DNA of 64,000 nucleotides from Eretmocerus hayati (lineage: Eukaryota > Arthropoda > Insecta > Hymenoptera > Aphelinidae): positions 62,428,172 to 62,492,171 of the forward strand of contig CM056744.1 in NCBI GenBank assembly GCA_029851415.1, written 5' to 3'. Of the stretch, positions 9,749 to 21,734 are shown piece by piece. The translations under genes were made by a program, and so were the position numbers. Position 1 is the stretch's first letter. Each line of letters starts with the position of its first letter. The notes beneath the pieces were generated by a model, which was not told the origin of the DNA, did no database searches, and was given only the letters and a program-made list of their open reading frames with translations.

Positions 9749-12124
9749 AAGGAAGGGAGCGGAAAATAATAGGATAACAATAGTATCATCACAGATTTAG
9801 TTTCGAATTACGCTCGAATTTAATGAATAAGTAAATCTTCATTCAACTATATTTGGTATTTTACAGCTACAATTTGTGGTAGCTGTAGGCTCTTAAGGTA
9901 TATACCTCCAAAACTTTTATTTGAATTATGATTTCATGGCAGATTCTTTTACTCTTAAGGTTCTATTTCTTATCGTAATTACTATTTGTCTCTATGCAGC
10001 CAGTTATGGTATATTAAACCCTTACGATTGATATCACTTACGTAGGATTCGGTTAATATCATAAGATTATGAAACCCATGCACATGTCCGTTTGTTGTCA
10101 ATAAAGGGAGAAATTGAGGTCGTGGAATAATGGGAGGCCAAGCAAAGCTACGATAAATCAGGAGGTCTGAGAATGACGAGAATGTTTTATTGGAGCGAGA
10201 TTTAGGAAGTGGCCTACAATGTGGAGCGTTGAGGAAGGAGCTCCACATCTCCACCCCTCTCTCTCCCTGATTTGACGCAAAAAAATAGTGGGGTCACCAT
10301 TAATCGGCTTATATTTTCCAAATAAAAGTGACTTCCGTCGGGCGTCAATTCGTGAGGCGATCGAAAAATTTTTCCAAGTTAAAATGACATCCGTCGAGTA
10401 TCCATTCATGGGGCAACCGAAAATACTTTCCGGGTGAAGTGACTTCCGTCGGAAGCTCATCATAGTGTAGCCGGGGTATTTTTCAAAAAAAAAGGGGGGG
10501 GGGTAAAATAACTTTCGTATAGCGTCCATTCCTGAGAGAAATACCAGTAGTTTCGCATTCCAAGACTCGGGGATTGATTAGTCAAGTTGGGTGATTTATC
10601 AAGACCAAGCATGAGATTGGACCAGCCTAACTCATACTGTACTAACTCTATCTGCCAAGGCCTCATGGGCAAGATGACTACGTCGACTCGTGAAAGGTCA
10701 GTTAGAAAACTAGGAGTACAGACATATTTCGGGCCGCATAGTGGGTTAGTATTATGAATTTTCTCTCGCCTTTCAAGTTCTTACGTTAGTAAACTGATCT
10801 TTACGACGGCCGGAGTGTATTGATTGATGATCGAGGGTGAAATGATTGGGGTCATTGAAACAGAGAGTTGATTTTGGAATCCATTGCCGTGGTTGAAGAG
10901 GCGTATTTTTTATCCAGAAATTAGAACCGGAAATCATCCAGGAATGTCTATCCCGTTACCTGTAGACAGCCGCCTTCGACTCGTGCATTCACGGCAGCGG
11001 AGATGCAGAGTCGAAAAAACCCAAATGTGTGGCTGTTTACTTCAATTAGTGATACTTCAAATAACATGATCTACCGAATTGCGAGTCGAAACTAAATGCT
11101 CAGATCGCAAATGAGCTCGAAATTTAAGAACCAAGATACACATAATAGATGCGCGACAATAGCCGAGATCCGAGCACATCAACGTGTTATAGAAATGGCG
11201 TACAAATTCTCAGTCAATTCCGTCCTCATGTTGGCACTTCTCCAACGCGCTATGTGATTTGATGTAACACAATCTCTTGGTATTTGGTGCCAGTCTACGT
11301 TTAGTTGACTAATATGAAAATGTTCTAAGGCAAAAAGACGTTCCGTCCAATTCTGCGAGCACTCGGGCTACACATATCTTCGTCTGACTTAACCTTCTGA
11401 CACTCTGGACAAAAAAGTGAAGTGATTTTGGCCGAATCACTCTCCGAGATCATTTTACCCCGAGGGGTCGTGCGTTCGAGGGAAGGGATATAGAATCGTT
11501 ATTTAGATATCATGCATGGGGTTTCACAGATAGAACATGAGAAGGATCCTAAACGGGGACAATCGATAATTTCGGGGTAGTCGGCGGGGCTGAGCTCTCG
11601 TTTTATTGTATTACAATATTAGCAAACACGTTTTAATCTTCTTATACGGTCATCATCGATATGGGATTTCACGTGGATCTCAGACCACGCTTGGCAAAAA
11701 CAAATTGCAAATCCACTAACGCAATTATCCGTGACGACTGCGTTATATCAAATCTGGTAGGCCTATTCGTCAAGTCCCAAGGAGTCAAAACGGAATCTCA
11801 TTGCCACGCGGGGAAGGAAGAGGAGCCTAGAGCGACTTAAAATTGATTTGACGTCTGATTGCTGGTTATGGATGTGTGTCTCATTTAACGAGTTCGGGTT
11901 TTAATTTTTCGCCTGATTAAGAAATTTGAAATCGATTTTTTTTCTCCTCTCTTTCTCTCTTTTTCCTCTCACTCAGAAAAATGCATATGTACTTATAAAA
12001 AGAACTTAGAGATTCGGAATTTTCAAGATCAGCGAAAGCGCCGATCATCGAGAGCGCCGGAGCCGCCGCAATGCGCGCGCACGACACGACCAAGAGAGAT
12101 TCCGTTAGTCTTTCTGCTCCTTCA
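9749..12124. other. non-coding region after integrase
   Basis: No gene is recognisable. A purine-rich run (gaaaggaagggagcgg, 9747-9762) could be a degenerate polypurine tract of the gypsy element. No 3' LTR matching the terminal 38 bases at 1-38 is present here. A decayed VNTR lies at 10310-10540. The remaining ORFs are short, overlap on both strands and look random. Confidence 0.6.
10310..10540 (+). repeat. decayed tandem repeat, about 55-65 bp units
   Basis: Four degraded units share the core gacttccgtcgggcgtc...ggcgatcgaaaaattttcc, with starts near 10328, 10385, 10439 and 10506. A poly(A)-poly(G) junction at 10485-10503 lies in the last unit. Confidence 0.6.
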
Positions 12125-12132
12125 GTAGAGAC

Positions 12133-12559
12133 CAGGGGCGTCACTTTCCCTATGGATGGTATGGATGAATCCACACCTGGGCCGAGAATACGTATGGAAA
12201 TCCATACCTGGGAAATCGGGCCCGAGCGAACAAAAATTTTGCAACTCAATATAATAAAGATCTGGTTATCAAGTTTTGTGTTTGCATATACTGAAATTCT
12301 CGGAATTTCAACGTCGAAATCGCACAGTTCCTGAGATTTGCCCTGATAAGAGTTAATACCTACAGAATGCAAACCTGCAGTAAAAGAGTAAACTATTTTC
12401 AATCGCATGGACTCCTTGAAACCTTGGCCCAACCTACTCTCATCAAACTTGAGCGAGCTCTTCGAATCGTGATGACCTTTTTTTTTCTTTTTTTTTAAGC
12501 CCTCAATTTAGACCCCCGAGGCGATCCATACCTGGGAAATTGGGCGAGTGACGCCCCTG
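12133..12559. mobile_element. hAT-type MITE, 427 bp
   Basis: The perfect 13-bp terminal inverted repeats CAGGGGCGTCACT / AGTGACGCCCCTG are flanked by an exact 8-bp duplication gtagagac (12125-12132 and 12560-12567). CAGGGG ends with an 8-bp duplication are the hallmark of hAT transposons. The inside has a repeated box around tccatacctgggaaatcggg and no transposase, so the copy depends on a helper. It appears structurally intact. Confidence 0.93.
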
Positions 12560-12567
12560 GTAGAGAC

Positions 12568-13299
12568 TGCGCCGTCGATGCCTGCGTCTACACGCGTAAC
12601 ATCTCGAATACACGAGTGCAATCCATTAGTTTCAAATAGAGTCGTGTACATTTAGTGAAAAGTTGACGATACAACTGCATTAGAATTGCGGTATAAACGT
12701 TCTCGAGGACAACATCGGGCAGCAGCGCAGCTGACAACGGAGGGTTGAGAAAACCAATTAGTGCATGCAAAACGACCCGCCGAGAAGCTGGCAACTTGAC
12801 AGCGACGGTGACACCATAGCCAGTGCGTCCAAAGTATCCGGACATTATCATCATATTGCAACAATATTTCAAGTGAGTACACCTGTGTTCTAGATGCCAA
12901 ATAGACAAGTATCGATACGCAGCACAAAACTTTCAAGCTTTAAAAAGACCAAGATCAATACACCAGAGCGAATCGCGGTTCACGATGTTGCACGAGTAAT
13001 ATAGATGCAATTAAAGTGTGATGCTCGAAATGCCATACAATCAGGGTATCATAACGCGAAAGGGAGGATAGACATTTTTAAAATTCAAGCGACAAAAATC
13101 GGTACGCCACAACAAAATTGCAGCTCCAATGTTACGTGGAAGAGCATGCCTCTCCATAGAGAAAACGGCGATTCGAAACCGCTACTTTGAACAAAAAGAA
13201 TTTTTTGGTTCTCTCTCCCTCATTTCAAGTGCCGGATGCGCAATTCGAAAAACGCACATGGCTCGACTCGTAGGCACATGGTCTGTAGCTTGATAGCGA

Positions 13300-13303
<4 letters not shown>
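12568..13303. other. non-coding stretch
   Basis: No gene, repeat or RNA feature that I can support. ORFs on both strands are short and lack recognisable motifs. Confidence 0.5.

Positions 13304-13346
<43 letters not shown>
13304..13346 (+). repeat. (TC)n microsatellite
   Basis: About 21 uninterrupted tc repeats. The Arg/Glu and Ser/Leu runs of overlapping ORFs here are artefacts of it. Confidence 0.97.
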
Positions 13347-13349
<3 letters not shown>

Positions 13350-13414
13350 CTTCCTTCTCATAGTCTCCCACTTTTGCAACACACACTCAATTCAAACGCG
13401 TTGATGAACATGAA

Positions 13415-13990
13415 GCAAATGTGTGCGGGCCGACACTCCGTCTCTTTCTTGCTCTACCCTCCTCTGCTGCCCGAAATGCGCCGGCGCACGTGGTAACGAA
13501 GTTCAGGGAAAAACAGGCAATGTTTTCGTGCTATCTCTCTCTCGAGTTCTCCCCTCTTCTGTCGACACATTCTACCGTCGCACTCACACAACCGCAATAC
13601 ACGCTTTTCGCCGAAGGCCAAGCACATGTTTTCGTGTCGTCTCTCTCTCTCGAGTTCTGCCCTCCTCTATCCTCACATTTCACCGACGCCACACACAAAC
13701 GCAACGCACGATTTTCGCCGAAGGCCAAGCAAATGTGTTGTGCTCTTTCTCTCCTTCGCATCCCCCTATTCTCGAACGAGTGATCGCGAACGCCAGAATT
13801 CTCGTGTACGACGTCACATGCACCGGGTTGTATATTGGTTCGTAGTGAGATGCACGATTTCCACTGAAGGCCAAACAAATGTGTTCGTGCTCTTTCTCTC
13901 CTTTGCATCTCCCTATTCTCGTTCGAGTGATCGTGAACGCCAGAATTCTCGTGTATGACGTCACATGCAACGGGTTGTTTGGTTCGTAAT
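13415..13990 (+). repeat. tandem repeat, about 105-146 bp units
   Basis: Five units share a core of gaaggccaarcaaatgtgtt...gtgctctttctctcc and a pyrimidine-rich middle. Starts lie near 13430, 13525, 13617, 13727 and 13873. The last two are most alike and also share a tail ending gacgtcacatgcaccgggttg. The local ORFs on both strands arise from the repeat. Confidence 0.75.
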
Positions 13991-14239
13991 GAGAAAAAGA
14001 TAAGGAGAAAATCACTAGTTTCTTCAAGCATCTCAAAACCAACTAGCATACAGTTGCCTCCATTCTCGCGTTTTTGAACACTGCCGAGAAATAAAAGATG
14101 TTTTCCTGTTCCTCGTAAATTTTCGAAATCAAACATTTGACAATACCCTGCTCGCATGGCATCTCAGGATAGTTCGATCCGCAACAAATCTTTTTAAGAA
14201 ATCAACATCGGGAGACGGCGTGTCATTTGGCTCGCTGTT

Positions 14240-15007
14240 TTGCCATCTAGAAATTTTTCTCTTTCTCCGGACAATTTAGGTGATATATCTATTTACTATC
14301 GCCTATATAGAAACCCATCTGACAAGTCCCTTATTACAGGTAATATGGATCTGAAAGACGAGGGCCTTGGTGTGGTCGGCGACGAACAAAATCACCTGCA
14401 AGTCCACCACTTAGCAGCCATCCCCAGGCAAGATCTTGAGGGAGAACTCCAAAATTTGGATAACAATTGCAACGAAGATCGAGGAAATGATGAAGTTGAA
14501 ATCATATTCGAAGGCCCGCAGCAGCAACGTGTCACCGTCGTACCCCCATTAGGTCGCCAACCTGAGGGCATTGCACCGGCACCACCAGCAGGCTTTCCGA
14601 TCGGGAATGCTCTAGAGGAATTGAGAGCCTTGGAAATGCGATTCGGTGTTCAGAATGAAGACGAAGGATGCGTGAGCGGAGGGGAAAATGACGATAGAGA
14701 GCCTTTGAACGAGCGTCTCCGTGTAATGGAGCCCCAGCTCCTTGAAAGGCCTTTAATCAACCTGGATTTTGAAATGATGGAAATCTCACAAGGTCAAGAA
14801 GCACAGGACAATAGAGAGCCGATTCTGATAGAGAACGAGCAGCCAAATTGGGGCAGACCTCCGTTTCTGATAGAAGTCCACCTAGGGGAGTTTGGAAACT
14901 CTCTGCCCATGGAGCTCGTCGAACTAGAAAGGGCACCGGCACCGGGACTGTTTGAGGCGATAGCGCCATTCTTGGCACCGCTGATGCCCGTAGGTCCAGG
15001 CGCCTGA
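14240..15007 (+). CDS. unrecognised acidic protein
   Basis: A 255-residue ORF (220 from the likelier start at 14345, MDLKDEGLGVV) that I do not recognise. It is rich in Glu, Pro, Leu and Asn, with a probable helix around ALEELRALEMRFG and a hydrophobic Pro/Ala tail (FEAIAPFLAPLMPVGPG). It has no signal peptide or membrane segment. It is followed, after TGA and one codon, by the ATG of the next ORF in the same frame. Its length, in a repeat-rich neighbourhood full of stops, argues for past or present coding function. It could be a single-exon gene, a captured viral gene or a transposon accessory gene. Confidence 0.5.
   Translation: MPSRNFSLSPDNLGDISIYYRLYRNPSDKSLITGNMDLKDEGLGVVGDEQNHLQVHHLAAIPRQDLEGELQNLDNNCNEDRGNDEVEIIFEGPQQQRVTVVPPLGRQPEGIAPAPPAGFPIGNALEELRALEMRFGVQNEDEGCVSGGENDDREPLNERLRVMEPQLLERPLINLDFEMMEISQGQEAQDNREPILIENEQPNWGRPPFLIEVHLGEFGNSLPMELVELERAPAPGLFEAIAPFLAPLMPVGPGA
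14301..14310 (+). promoter_or_regulatory. TATA-like box upstream of the two-ORF locus
   Basis: cctatataga lies about 40 bp before the ATG at 14345, with ttattacag about 30 bp downstream as a possible start region. If used, translation would begin at residue 36 of the 14240 ORF. Confidence 0.35.
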
Positions 15008-15010
15008 GCT

Positions 15011-15373
15011 ATGGTAGAAGCACTTCATCATGGGCTTTTCCGACTACAACCACAAGCAGGAGAAATCCAGTTTGGCCACGCACACGGTCTCGTGGCTTTG
15101 TCACCTGACCGTGCGATATGGAGATGCCACGCATGCGTCATCAATGAACCAGACAACTTTAACGGATACCTAGGATGGAATCCTTTTATGGAGCACGTCC
15201 TGGGAATAAGACCGGTTCTGAACCATATATACTGCCAATGCGGAAGGATAGCTTTTTTTTACGAAGACGTAGACCAATGCAGAATTCGTCTGCAGATGCT
15301 GCAATCGCACTGGCCTTATGTGCAAGCAGAGGTGAGACTGAGAGCCGAAGTGGCCCGCGTGCCAAATCTCTAG
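15011..15373 (+). CDS. unrecognised Cys-containing small protein
   Basis: A 120-residue ORF in the same frame as its upstream neighbour, separated by TGA-GCT. It contains WRCHAC and, about 40 residues later, IYCQCGR, which could form a C-x2-C / C-x-C metal site. A helical, aromatic C-terminal half follows (CRIRLQMLQSHWPYVQAEVRLR). Same frame and minimal spacing suggest one protein broken by a stop, programmed readthrough, or a bicistronic unit. I do not recognise a family. Confidence 0.5.
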   Translation: MVEALHHGLFRLQPQAGEIQFGHAHGLVALSPDRAIWRCHACVINEPDNFNGYLGWNPFMEHVLGIRPVLNHIYCQCGRIAFFYEDVDQCRIRLQMLQSHWPYVQAEVRLRAEVARVPNL

Positions 15374-17741
15374 AAGTATGGGAGTAGCGACTGATCGAAC
15401 AGAAACATATCAGAACTGAACAATTAACGCTCAAACCGCCTCGTCGAGCACGTCAATTTTAATCAGTCAAAAACCTGGAGATAATGGACAATTCTCAAAT
15501 AACTGAATTCTCAATTGAATATATAGACTTCAACACCTTTTTATATTTGTTTTCTGGCAACAATTTTAGATTCAATCCTTTGAATCTTTCACGCCCAAAA
15601 TATTCAGCTATTCATGTTAAAACTAGAACCTTGGAATGTTGTTTCCTATTTGATGCAATTAATGCCTCATCCGACCATTGAAAATTAAGCCAACAGTTAC
15701 AGTAGAATGATAATATAATCAAAGTTTCTGTTCGAAAATGTAATACGTATCGTTTAGAATCCTTGCTGATAGTGCAAGGACGAGGAACATGGACAGACCT
15801 GGGCTGTTCATTATACTTGAGACTTAAGATGTCAGAATCTGATTGGAAAATTTTTCTGTTTTTTCGTTTTGTTCTGACAGCCTAATATGAATTAAGGTAC
15901 CACTTATGTATATTGAGGTAAATTTCAAAATGTTCATTTTTAAGATACTGAGAATTGATTTTCTTAAACCTAAGATGTCAACATTTCACAGCAAATTTTT
16001 GGATTGAGTTACTTAACATTTCGAATCTCTGCCAATAAAGTATGAATTGAGGTTTTACAAATATTAAGGAATTTTAATTAATTGTCAGCTCGGCGTTCTG
16101 CCAAAATCGGGTGAGTTAGGTTTACTCAGGTTAATTTTGTACCGTTCTCGAAAATCGTTTGCTTACCTGAAATTGGTCTTATGATAATAAAATTTCTGGT
16201 AATTATCTTACGATTTAATTTGACATTGAATTATTGTTATTCTTGACATATGTAGTTAACATAGCATAGAGGGAATTTTCTATATTGTTGCAATAAGTCC
16301 CAGTAGCTGGTTCTATACTAGGTGATGACTTTTGAAAATCGACATAGGTTCTATGATACTTTCAATCGTTATCGTTTTGGGAACGTCATACACACATTCC
16401 AATCTCAACTCTCAAAATTGATTTTGTACGATTCAATTGTGTTGCTTGACGGTCAAAATCAGCGACATCATTCTTAATGATAGCAACATTCCTTTTTGCC
16501 TTTTCACTCACACTCAGCCCTTGTATTCAATTAATGGGATTTTTTAAATGGTACCAACTCGGTCAAGAGTCGCACATCAGTTATTTACGCAGTATTTATA
16601 TAAGCTTCGATTGAGACTTTTAGGTTAATGACCTTCCACGATAACAATGTAGCGTTTCATACTTTTAATGATGTTACACCCCGTAAGAAAGGTTATACAA
16701 TCAGACTAAATCATAGGTCTACGTGTGAATTTATGTAAAAAGCAAAAAGAAAAGAAAAAAAAATACTCCATCATTTCGTGATGTCTGCGTCGACAGGTAT
16801 AGAGTTTTGGTTTAAAAATTTCGACTTATTTTATATTTTTGATGAGTTTTGAGGTTCAATATTTCACCTATGAGTCTAAACTACTTATGTCTTCTTGACG
16901 AATTTTCAAAATCTTTATTGTACCAAGATTTCACTCAGAGATGCACATTTCTCCTTTTCACTTGATGAATTTAAATTCAATATTCCGTGAATGTCTCAGT
17001 TTGATAGAATTTCAGAATCATTGACAGGTTCACCGATATCGCAGGATATTTTATATTTTTATAAGGTTTGAGGTTATGTATCAATCTATAATCTAGGATT
17101 GCTGGCCATTTTATACCTTGATAAGTTGGGAATCATTATTGTACCACAGGATTACATTCAGAGATGCACTTCTCTTTCTTTTTCACTTGTTGAGTTTGGT
17201 TCGACTATTTTGTAAATATCTTGCAATAACGTCAATTAATTAGGACTGTATTATTGCTGACAGACCTTAGAATATTTGAGAGTAAATGATATAATAATAT
17301 CAATATTCCTAGTATATAGAAGGTTGATTTATATGATAGAGAATATCAATTGGTAATCTTTCAGTTGTACTTCGAGAAAAATGATATACTAAATAAACGA
17401 TGCATAACATGCAATATCGATATTCTCCCATTATAAATTTCCTATTTGAAGATCTCTGAATAACATGAATAGCCAATTAAATATCTCTCGTACGGGCTTT
17501 CAAAAGACTGAGGAGATATGACCTCATCTGCTCCTAACTAAGAACGCTGACTTCCAGATCTATTCGAATGATTCACAAGACCATGGAAATTCATAGACTT
17601 ATGGAGTTGCCATTCTGGGGTTTTCGAATAATAGATTGTACCGGTCAGGGGATTTTCTACGATTTGTCGGATACTTCAATTTTGGAACCTGCAGACTTGA
17701 TTCAATTGCAATCTTCACAACGTCCAATCAAAACCCAAGTG
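15374..17741. other. AT-rich non-coding region
   Basis: No gene or clear repeat structure. A/T-rich sequence with two loosely similar stretches around 16850-16960 and 17040-17180 (both include gaggtt...accaagattncactcagagatgcac), probably an old local duplication. Confidence 0.5.
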
Positions 17742-17821
17742 TAGAAATGCAGCCTCATGGAGACTGCATTTCGTGTATGGGAGGAGCAGTGAGGTGGCTC
17801 TAGGAGAGCCACCGCGAATCG
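17742..17821 (+). repeat. 80-bp terminal repeat, copy 1
   Basis: Nearly identical to 19681-19760. It contains two stem-loop palindromes (gcag...ctgc, and gtggctctaggagagccac) and a purine run tgggaggagc. In copy 2 the equivalent purine run precedes the start of an LTR-like block, so this may be the polypurine tract and first bases of a truncated relative. Confidence 0.65.
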
Positions 17822-18409
17822 TATTACTCTCACAACACCTTATCTCATAATGGCTGTGCTAAGCACGGGTGCGAGTTCAATCGAAAAACGAGTTCAATCG
17901 AAAAACTCAAGTATAATACACATACTCAAGAAATATCTCGAAACCGAACGAAATCAAGCTCTTGGAGCTTTATATAGATTTACATTGTCAAATCAATAGT
18001 TTCAGCGAAATCGATAAAAATCGAACGAACTTCTGATGCCCAGGTCCGTTTAGGAACCAATTCAGCTCGCCTGAAACTCTACACCAATGCCATGCATAAT
18101 ACACGTAGGAAGCATAGAGTCAATCTACTGTGGTGGAACCAATCTTTGAAATATTATCACGAGTACACTTGATCGAATCACTTTCGCAGAATCAGCCCAC
18201 CACTTCATACGTATAATGCTTCTACGAGGAATCCGATCACACTAAATATGGGCCTCTACGCTCATGGCATTCTGTAGCACAGGGCGGTAAAAGACCCACA
18301 CGGCAAAGCCCACCTTTATATACTCTGTACATAAACCAGATATTGAAGAAGCACTTTTCAAGTTCAAGCATCAATTTTCTCCATCCCTAATCGACTTTAG
18401 CAGGATCTT

Positions 18410-19510
18410 ACTGGTACAGAGTGACAAATACGGCTTTTTCTCATGAACATACACAAATCAACACCAATCGAATGAACTCGATTCAAATATCGTGTGGACG
18501 ATTGGTATAGATTATATTCAACCTGACTTGACTCTAATATTATCATTTGATTTTCCAAAATTTCAGAATCGAGCAGGAGCCATCCTGTGATGTGGTTTTG
18601 CTCGTATGTCATCCGATCAAGGCACACTCGCGTACCAAACGAAATTCATTTCAGTTTCCTTCTAACTTCGAGAATTCATTGCTCAATTCCCCGTTTCACA
18701 CAGGGTGCTCCATCATTTCGTAACCATAGCCACAGGGATTTTCCCCCGAGACCAGTTAAATCGATGGTTGAGAGCTAAACCGAATTAGCGCACACCTCCA
18801 GATCGACCTTTTATTAATAGATAAATATAACATTTCGGCGGAGTATTTGAAACATGGGTATTCTACTTGGGGTAGTTGTACACCAACTCCGTGAGTCAAT
18901 GGCTACCCAACCTCACATTTTTGCACACATCAAAATATTCAAAATCTGTATTATTGTTGATAACGGCACTTTTTCTATCAAACAACGTACAAAAACGGTT
19001 ATCTAAGCCATTCCAAACAGAAATAGACATGGTTTTCAAGGTTATCTATCCTAAAATCGAAATCGACGATGGTCTGTTTTACATGTTGTGCTTTGTATAG
19101 ACAACCACTCAAAATCTACGTGGTCAATCATCTTCAAGCTTATCCATATGATCCATCGGTACATAAGCTTTATTATCTCCCAGCTCCACCGTTTTCTCTT
19201 GATCAGATTTTGCGCTGGACCCATGTCGGTGCTCTTTCTGAGGCTTGCTCCCATAAGCACAATGTTAAAAATGTACGAAACACGTCAACTCTTGACGATC
19301 AGTACTCCTAAACGGGATGGTCGACCGATCTGGAATTTTGCACACGTACTCTTTGGTACTAGAAATATCTTCCTGCACAATCTCGAGGAATTCTGTTGAT
19401 GGACAATTTTGGTGTACAACTGCTTTAAGGCATTTTAAACCTTAAAATCGCATTGGTTCGTCTATAAACTACCCAAAATTATCCTTTGCGGTCTGCTGTT
19501 GACACCCTGG
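18410..19510 (+). repeat. diverged repeat copy A
   Basis: Shares a string of alignable blocks with 27970-28890, for example around gattggtatagattatattcaacctgacttgact, and aactacccaaaattatcctttgcggtctgctgttgacac near 19460-19500. The second copy lies inside a TA-flanked MITE-like element (27125-29105), so this is probably an older, end-less copy of that family. It lacks an extra block of about 300 bp found in the other copy. Confidence 0.6.
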
Positions 19511-19680
19511 GAGTGCAAGAGCCGGAAATCACGTAAAGGCTCTCGTATGGATTTTCAATCAAAATCATAAAACCAGAACGTTGTGGGGGATCAATATGGA
19601 TTTCAGCAGTCGCAACTTGCCAGATAGGTTAATATTGGTATATTCCTTCACAAGCATATTGCGTTGCTCGGTTATGATTT

Positions 19681-19760
19681 TAGAAATGCAGCCTCATGGA
19701 GACTGCATTTCGTGTATGGGGGGAGCTGTGATGTGGCTCTAGAAGAGCCACCGCGAATCG
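19681..19760 (+). repeat. 80-bp terminal repeat, copy 2
   Basis: Second copy of 17742-17821. The purine run atggggggagc (19718-19728) resembles a polypurine tract, and TGTGATG starts right after it, as a 3' LTR would. Confidence 0.6.
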
Positions 19761-21124
19761 CGATAAGGAGACTATAGGGGCAGTCCACAAAGTACGTCAC
19801 CAGGTATACTCCGCTAATGAGCAAATTACGAGTTGAAACATGAGAAATTGTTACGAATAAATGATGATGCGAAGGCGAGGCGAGCGGTTTTGACAAAAGT
19901 CGCGAGCATCGCAGGACAAACTTCTGTTTCAACATTGGAATGTGGACGCGAGTCCCTGGACCACCCAGGCACCGTAATGCGGATGTGAACAAGGAGGGGT
20001 GGCCCTGCCACCGTGAGACTGGAATGCGGAAGCCACTGGAATGCGGAAGCCACTGGAATGCGGAAGCCATTGGAATGCGGATGCGAGTCCCTGGACCACC
20101 CAGGCACCGGAATGCGGATGTGAACAAGGAGGAGTGGCCCTGCCACCGTGAGACTGGAATGCGGAAGCCACTGGAATGCGGAAGCTATTGGAATGCGGAT
20201 AAGACTCATGGGGCGGCCCAGTCGTTTGATGTTGGAATGCGGATGCAGCTGTATAGGGTGGCCTGGCCACTTGAGATTGGAAGGCGGATGCAGCTGTATA
20301 GGGTGGCTCAACCACCTGAGATTGGAATACGGATGGAGCTGTATGGGGTGGCTCGGCTACTTGAGATTGGAATACGGATGCAGCTGTACGGACGACTCAT
20401 CCATTTGACATTGGAATCCGGAAGCAGCTGCAGGAGACCACCCAGCTTTTGGAATGCGGATGAGACCCATGGCGCGGCCCAACCGTTTGATGTTCAGATC
20501 GCAGCTGTGGAATGTCGTACTCGTAAGATGTGCCGCCGCCCAGGAATGCGAAGTTTTTCCGGATCAGGAGTGGGGAGCATTGGATCCCCAGCCACCCGGT
20601 CCTATATAAGGAGAGCCACAGAGTGGCTCTCCCTCACTTGTGTTTCAGAGTTTCTCTTGGCCAGTCTCTGCATAGAGTTGCTCCTGACATACGCTTGGTT
20701 CAATCTTCACACTGGACTCCCACGCTACGGCTGTTCAACCGGCCGAAGCGGCACCAATAGCTACCAGACCGACTCCTGGAGGAGTCCCATCTGGAACGAA
20801 GTCATCGAACAAACAACTTTGTGAACACCAACATTGGAATTCCTACCAGCTCAAGTACTACATCATCACCGGCAACGCTGAATTCCTGAATCTACCTACT
20901 TGCACACAGTGTGCGAAGAACATTGATTAATCATCGAAGTATCATCGAATTGAATTGAGGAAAACCAGTTAATAAATCGAAATTTGTGCCGATTTGCGAG
21001 TATTCTGTTCTCCACCCAACCTCCATACACTTTCAAGTGTTTAAATCGAATCTTACCCACGAGTTGTGAACCGTGCAATTCTCTTGTAAATTCAGTCAAG
21101 TCGCATTCTGTGGACGTGACCTAA
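19729..21124 (+). mobile_element. LTR-like block with internal minisatellite
   Basis: It begins TGTGATG after a polypurine-like run and can be closed at ctaaca (21124). It holds a TATA box (cctatataaggagagcc, 20603-20619) followed by a hairpin (gagagccacagagtggctctc). The same gtggctct/agagccac stem occurs at its left end. Upstream of the TATA box is a long minisatellite. No target duplication was found, and no coding region of the parent element is seen, so both boundaries and class are tentative. Confidence 0.4.
19935..20475 (+). repeat. nested minisatellite
   Basis: Three levels are visible: an 18-bp unit (tggaatgcggaagccact) in short arrays; a block of about 130 bp repeated at about 19945 and 20076 (gcgagtccctggaccacccaggcacc...); and a 57-bp unit repeated about four times at 20225-20400 (ggaatRcggatgcagctgta...ggtggc...cac). 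The Trp/Arg/Glu-rich and His/Pro/Ser-rich ORFs on the two strands are products of the repeat. Confidence 0.85.
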
Positions 21125-21138
21125 CATTGCCGCGCTCC

Positions 21139-21170
21139 CAAATATTCGCTCCGAGATTCAGCGGAGCGAA
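21139..21170. repeat. perfect 12-bp stem palindrome
   Basis: atattcgctccg and its exact complement cggagcgaatat flank an 8-nt loop (agattcag). Could form a cruciform or hairpin. No T-run follows, so I do not call it a terminator. Confidence 0.8.
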
Positions 21171-21734
21171 TATTGGACTGACTTTGGAAGTACAACTGGC
21201 GTACTGCTAGGGTGACGCCATGCTGCGCCATGCCAATGACAATATTGAGCGTGCACAGCGAGGCACAGCATAGGCGCAGACGGGGTTTTCGTGAATTTGG
21301 GAGAAAACCGTAGCTTGAACCTGCTAACAGTAAGCGACAAAGTTGTTGGAAATTTAATTACGAAGATTTTGAGCTGTTGTGGATATCAATCAGAGCAATA
21401 TTGAAAGATTCGCGGAGCTCGAAAGAATGGATGCGAGCCCGCGGCCTGAGTGGCGGCTGCGACGCCTATGCTAAAAGCACGCCAAATCTCGAAATCGCCT
21501 CAACTAGCTCAAATTTGCTCGGATTTAGGCTCACGACCGCTCAAACTCTTCGTTTTCACAAGTTCTACAACTTTCTTGCTCATTGTTGCCACATTTGAGC
21601 GATGGTTTTCGAGTTTGATCCTTACGAAGATTCGCCGTCTGCTGCACAGTACGCCAGTTGTAGTGAATGCGGTGGCCACGGGTCGCGCACAATCGCCCGT
21701 TTTGAATTTCAGAAGCGCGCGTCTCGGAGCGAAT

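Noticed and set aside
9749..10500. 3' LTR of the first gypsy element
   Set aside because: The LTR end known from 1-38 does not occur here, and no TG...CA block follows the purine run.
13182..13496. ORFs with Arg-Glu or Ser-Leu dipeptide runs
   Set aside because: Direct translation of the TC microsatellite on either strand.
19672..20824. Overlapping 128-294-codon ORFs on both strands
   Set aside because: Open frames come from the nested minisatellite; repeats, not protein domains, explain them.
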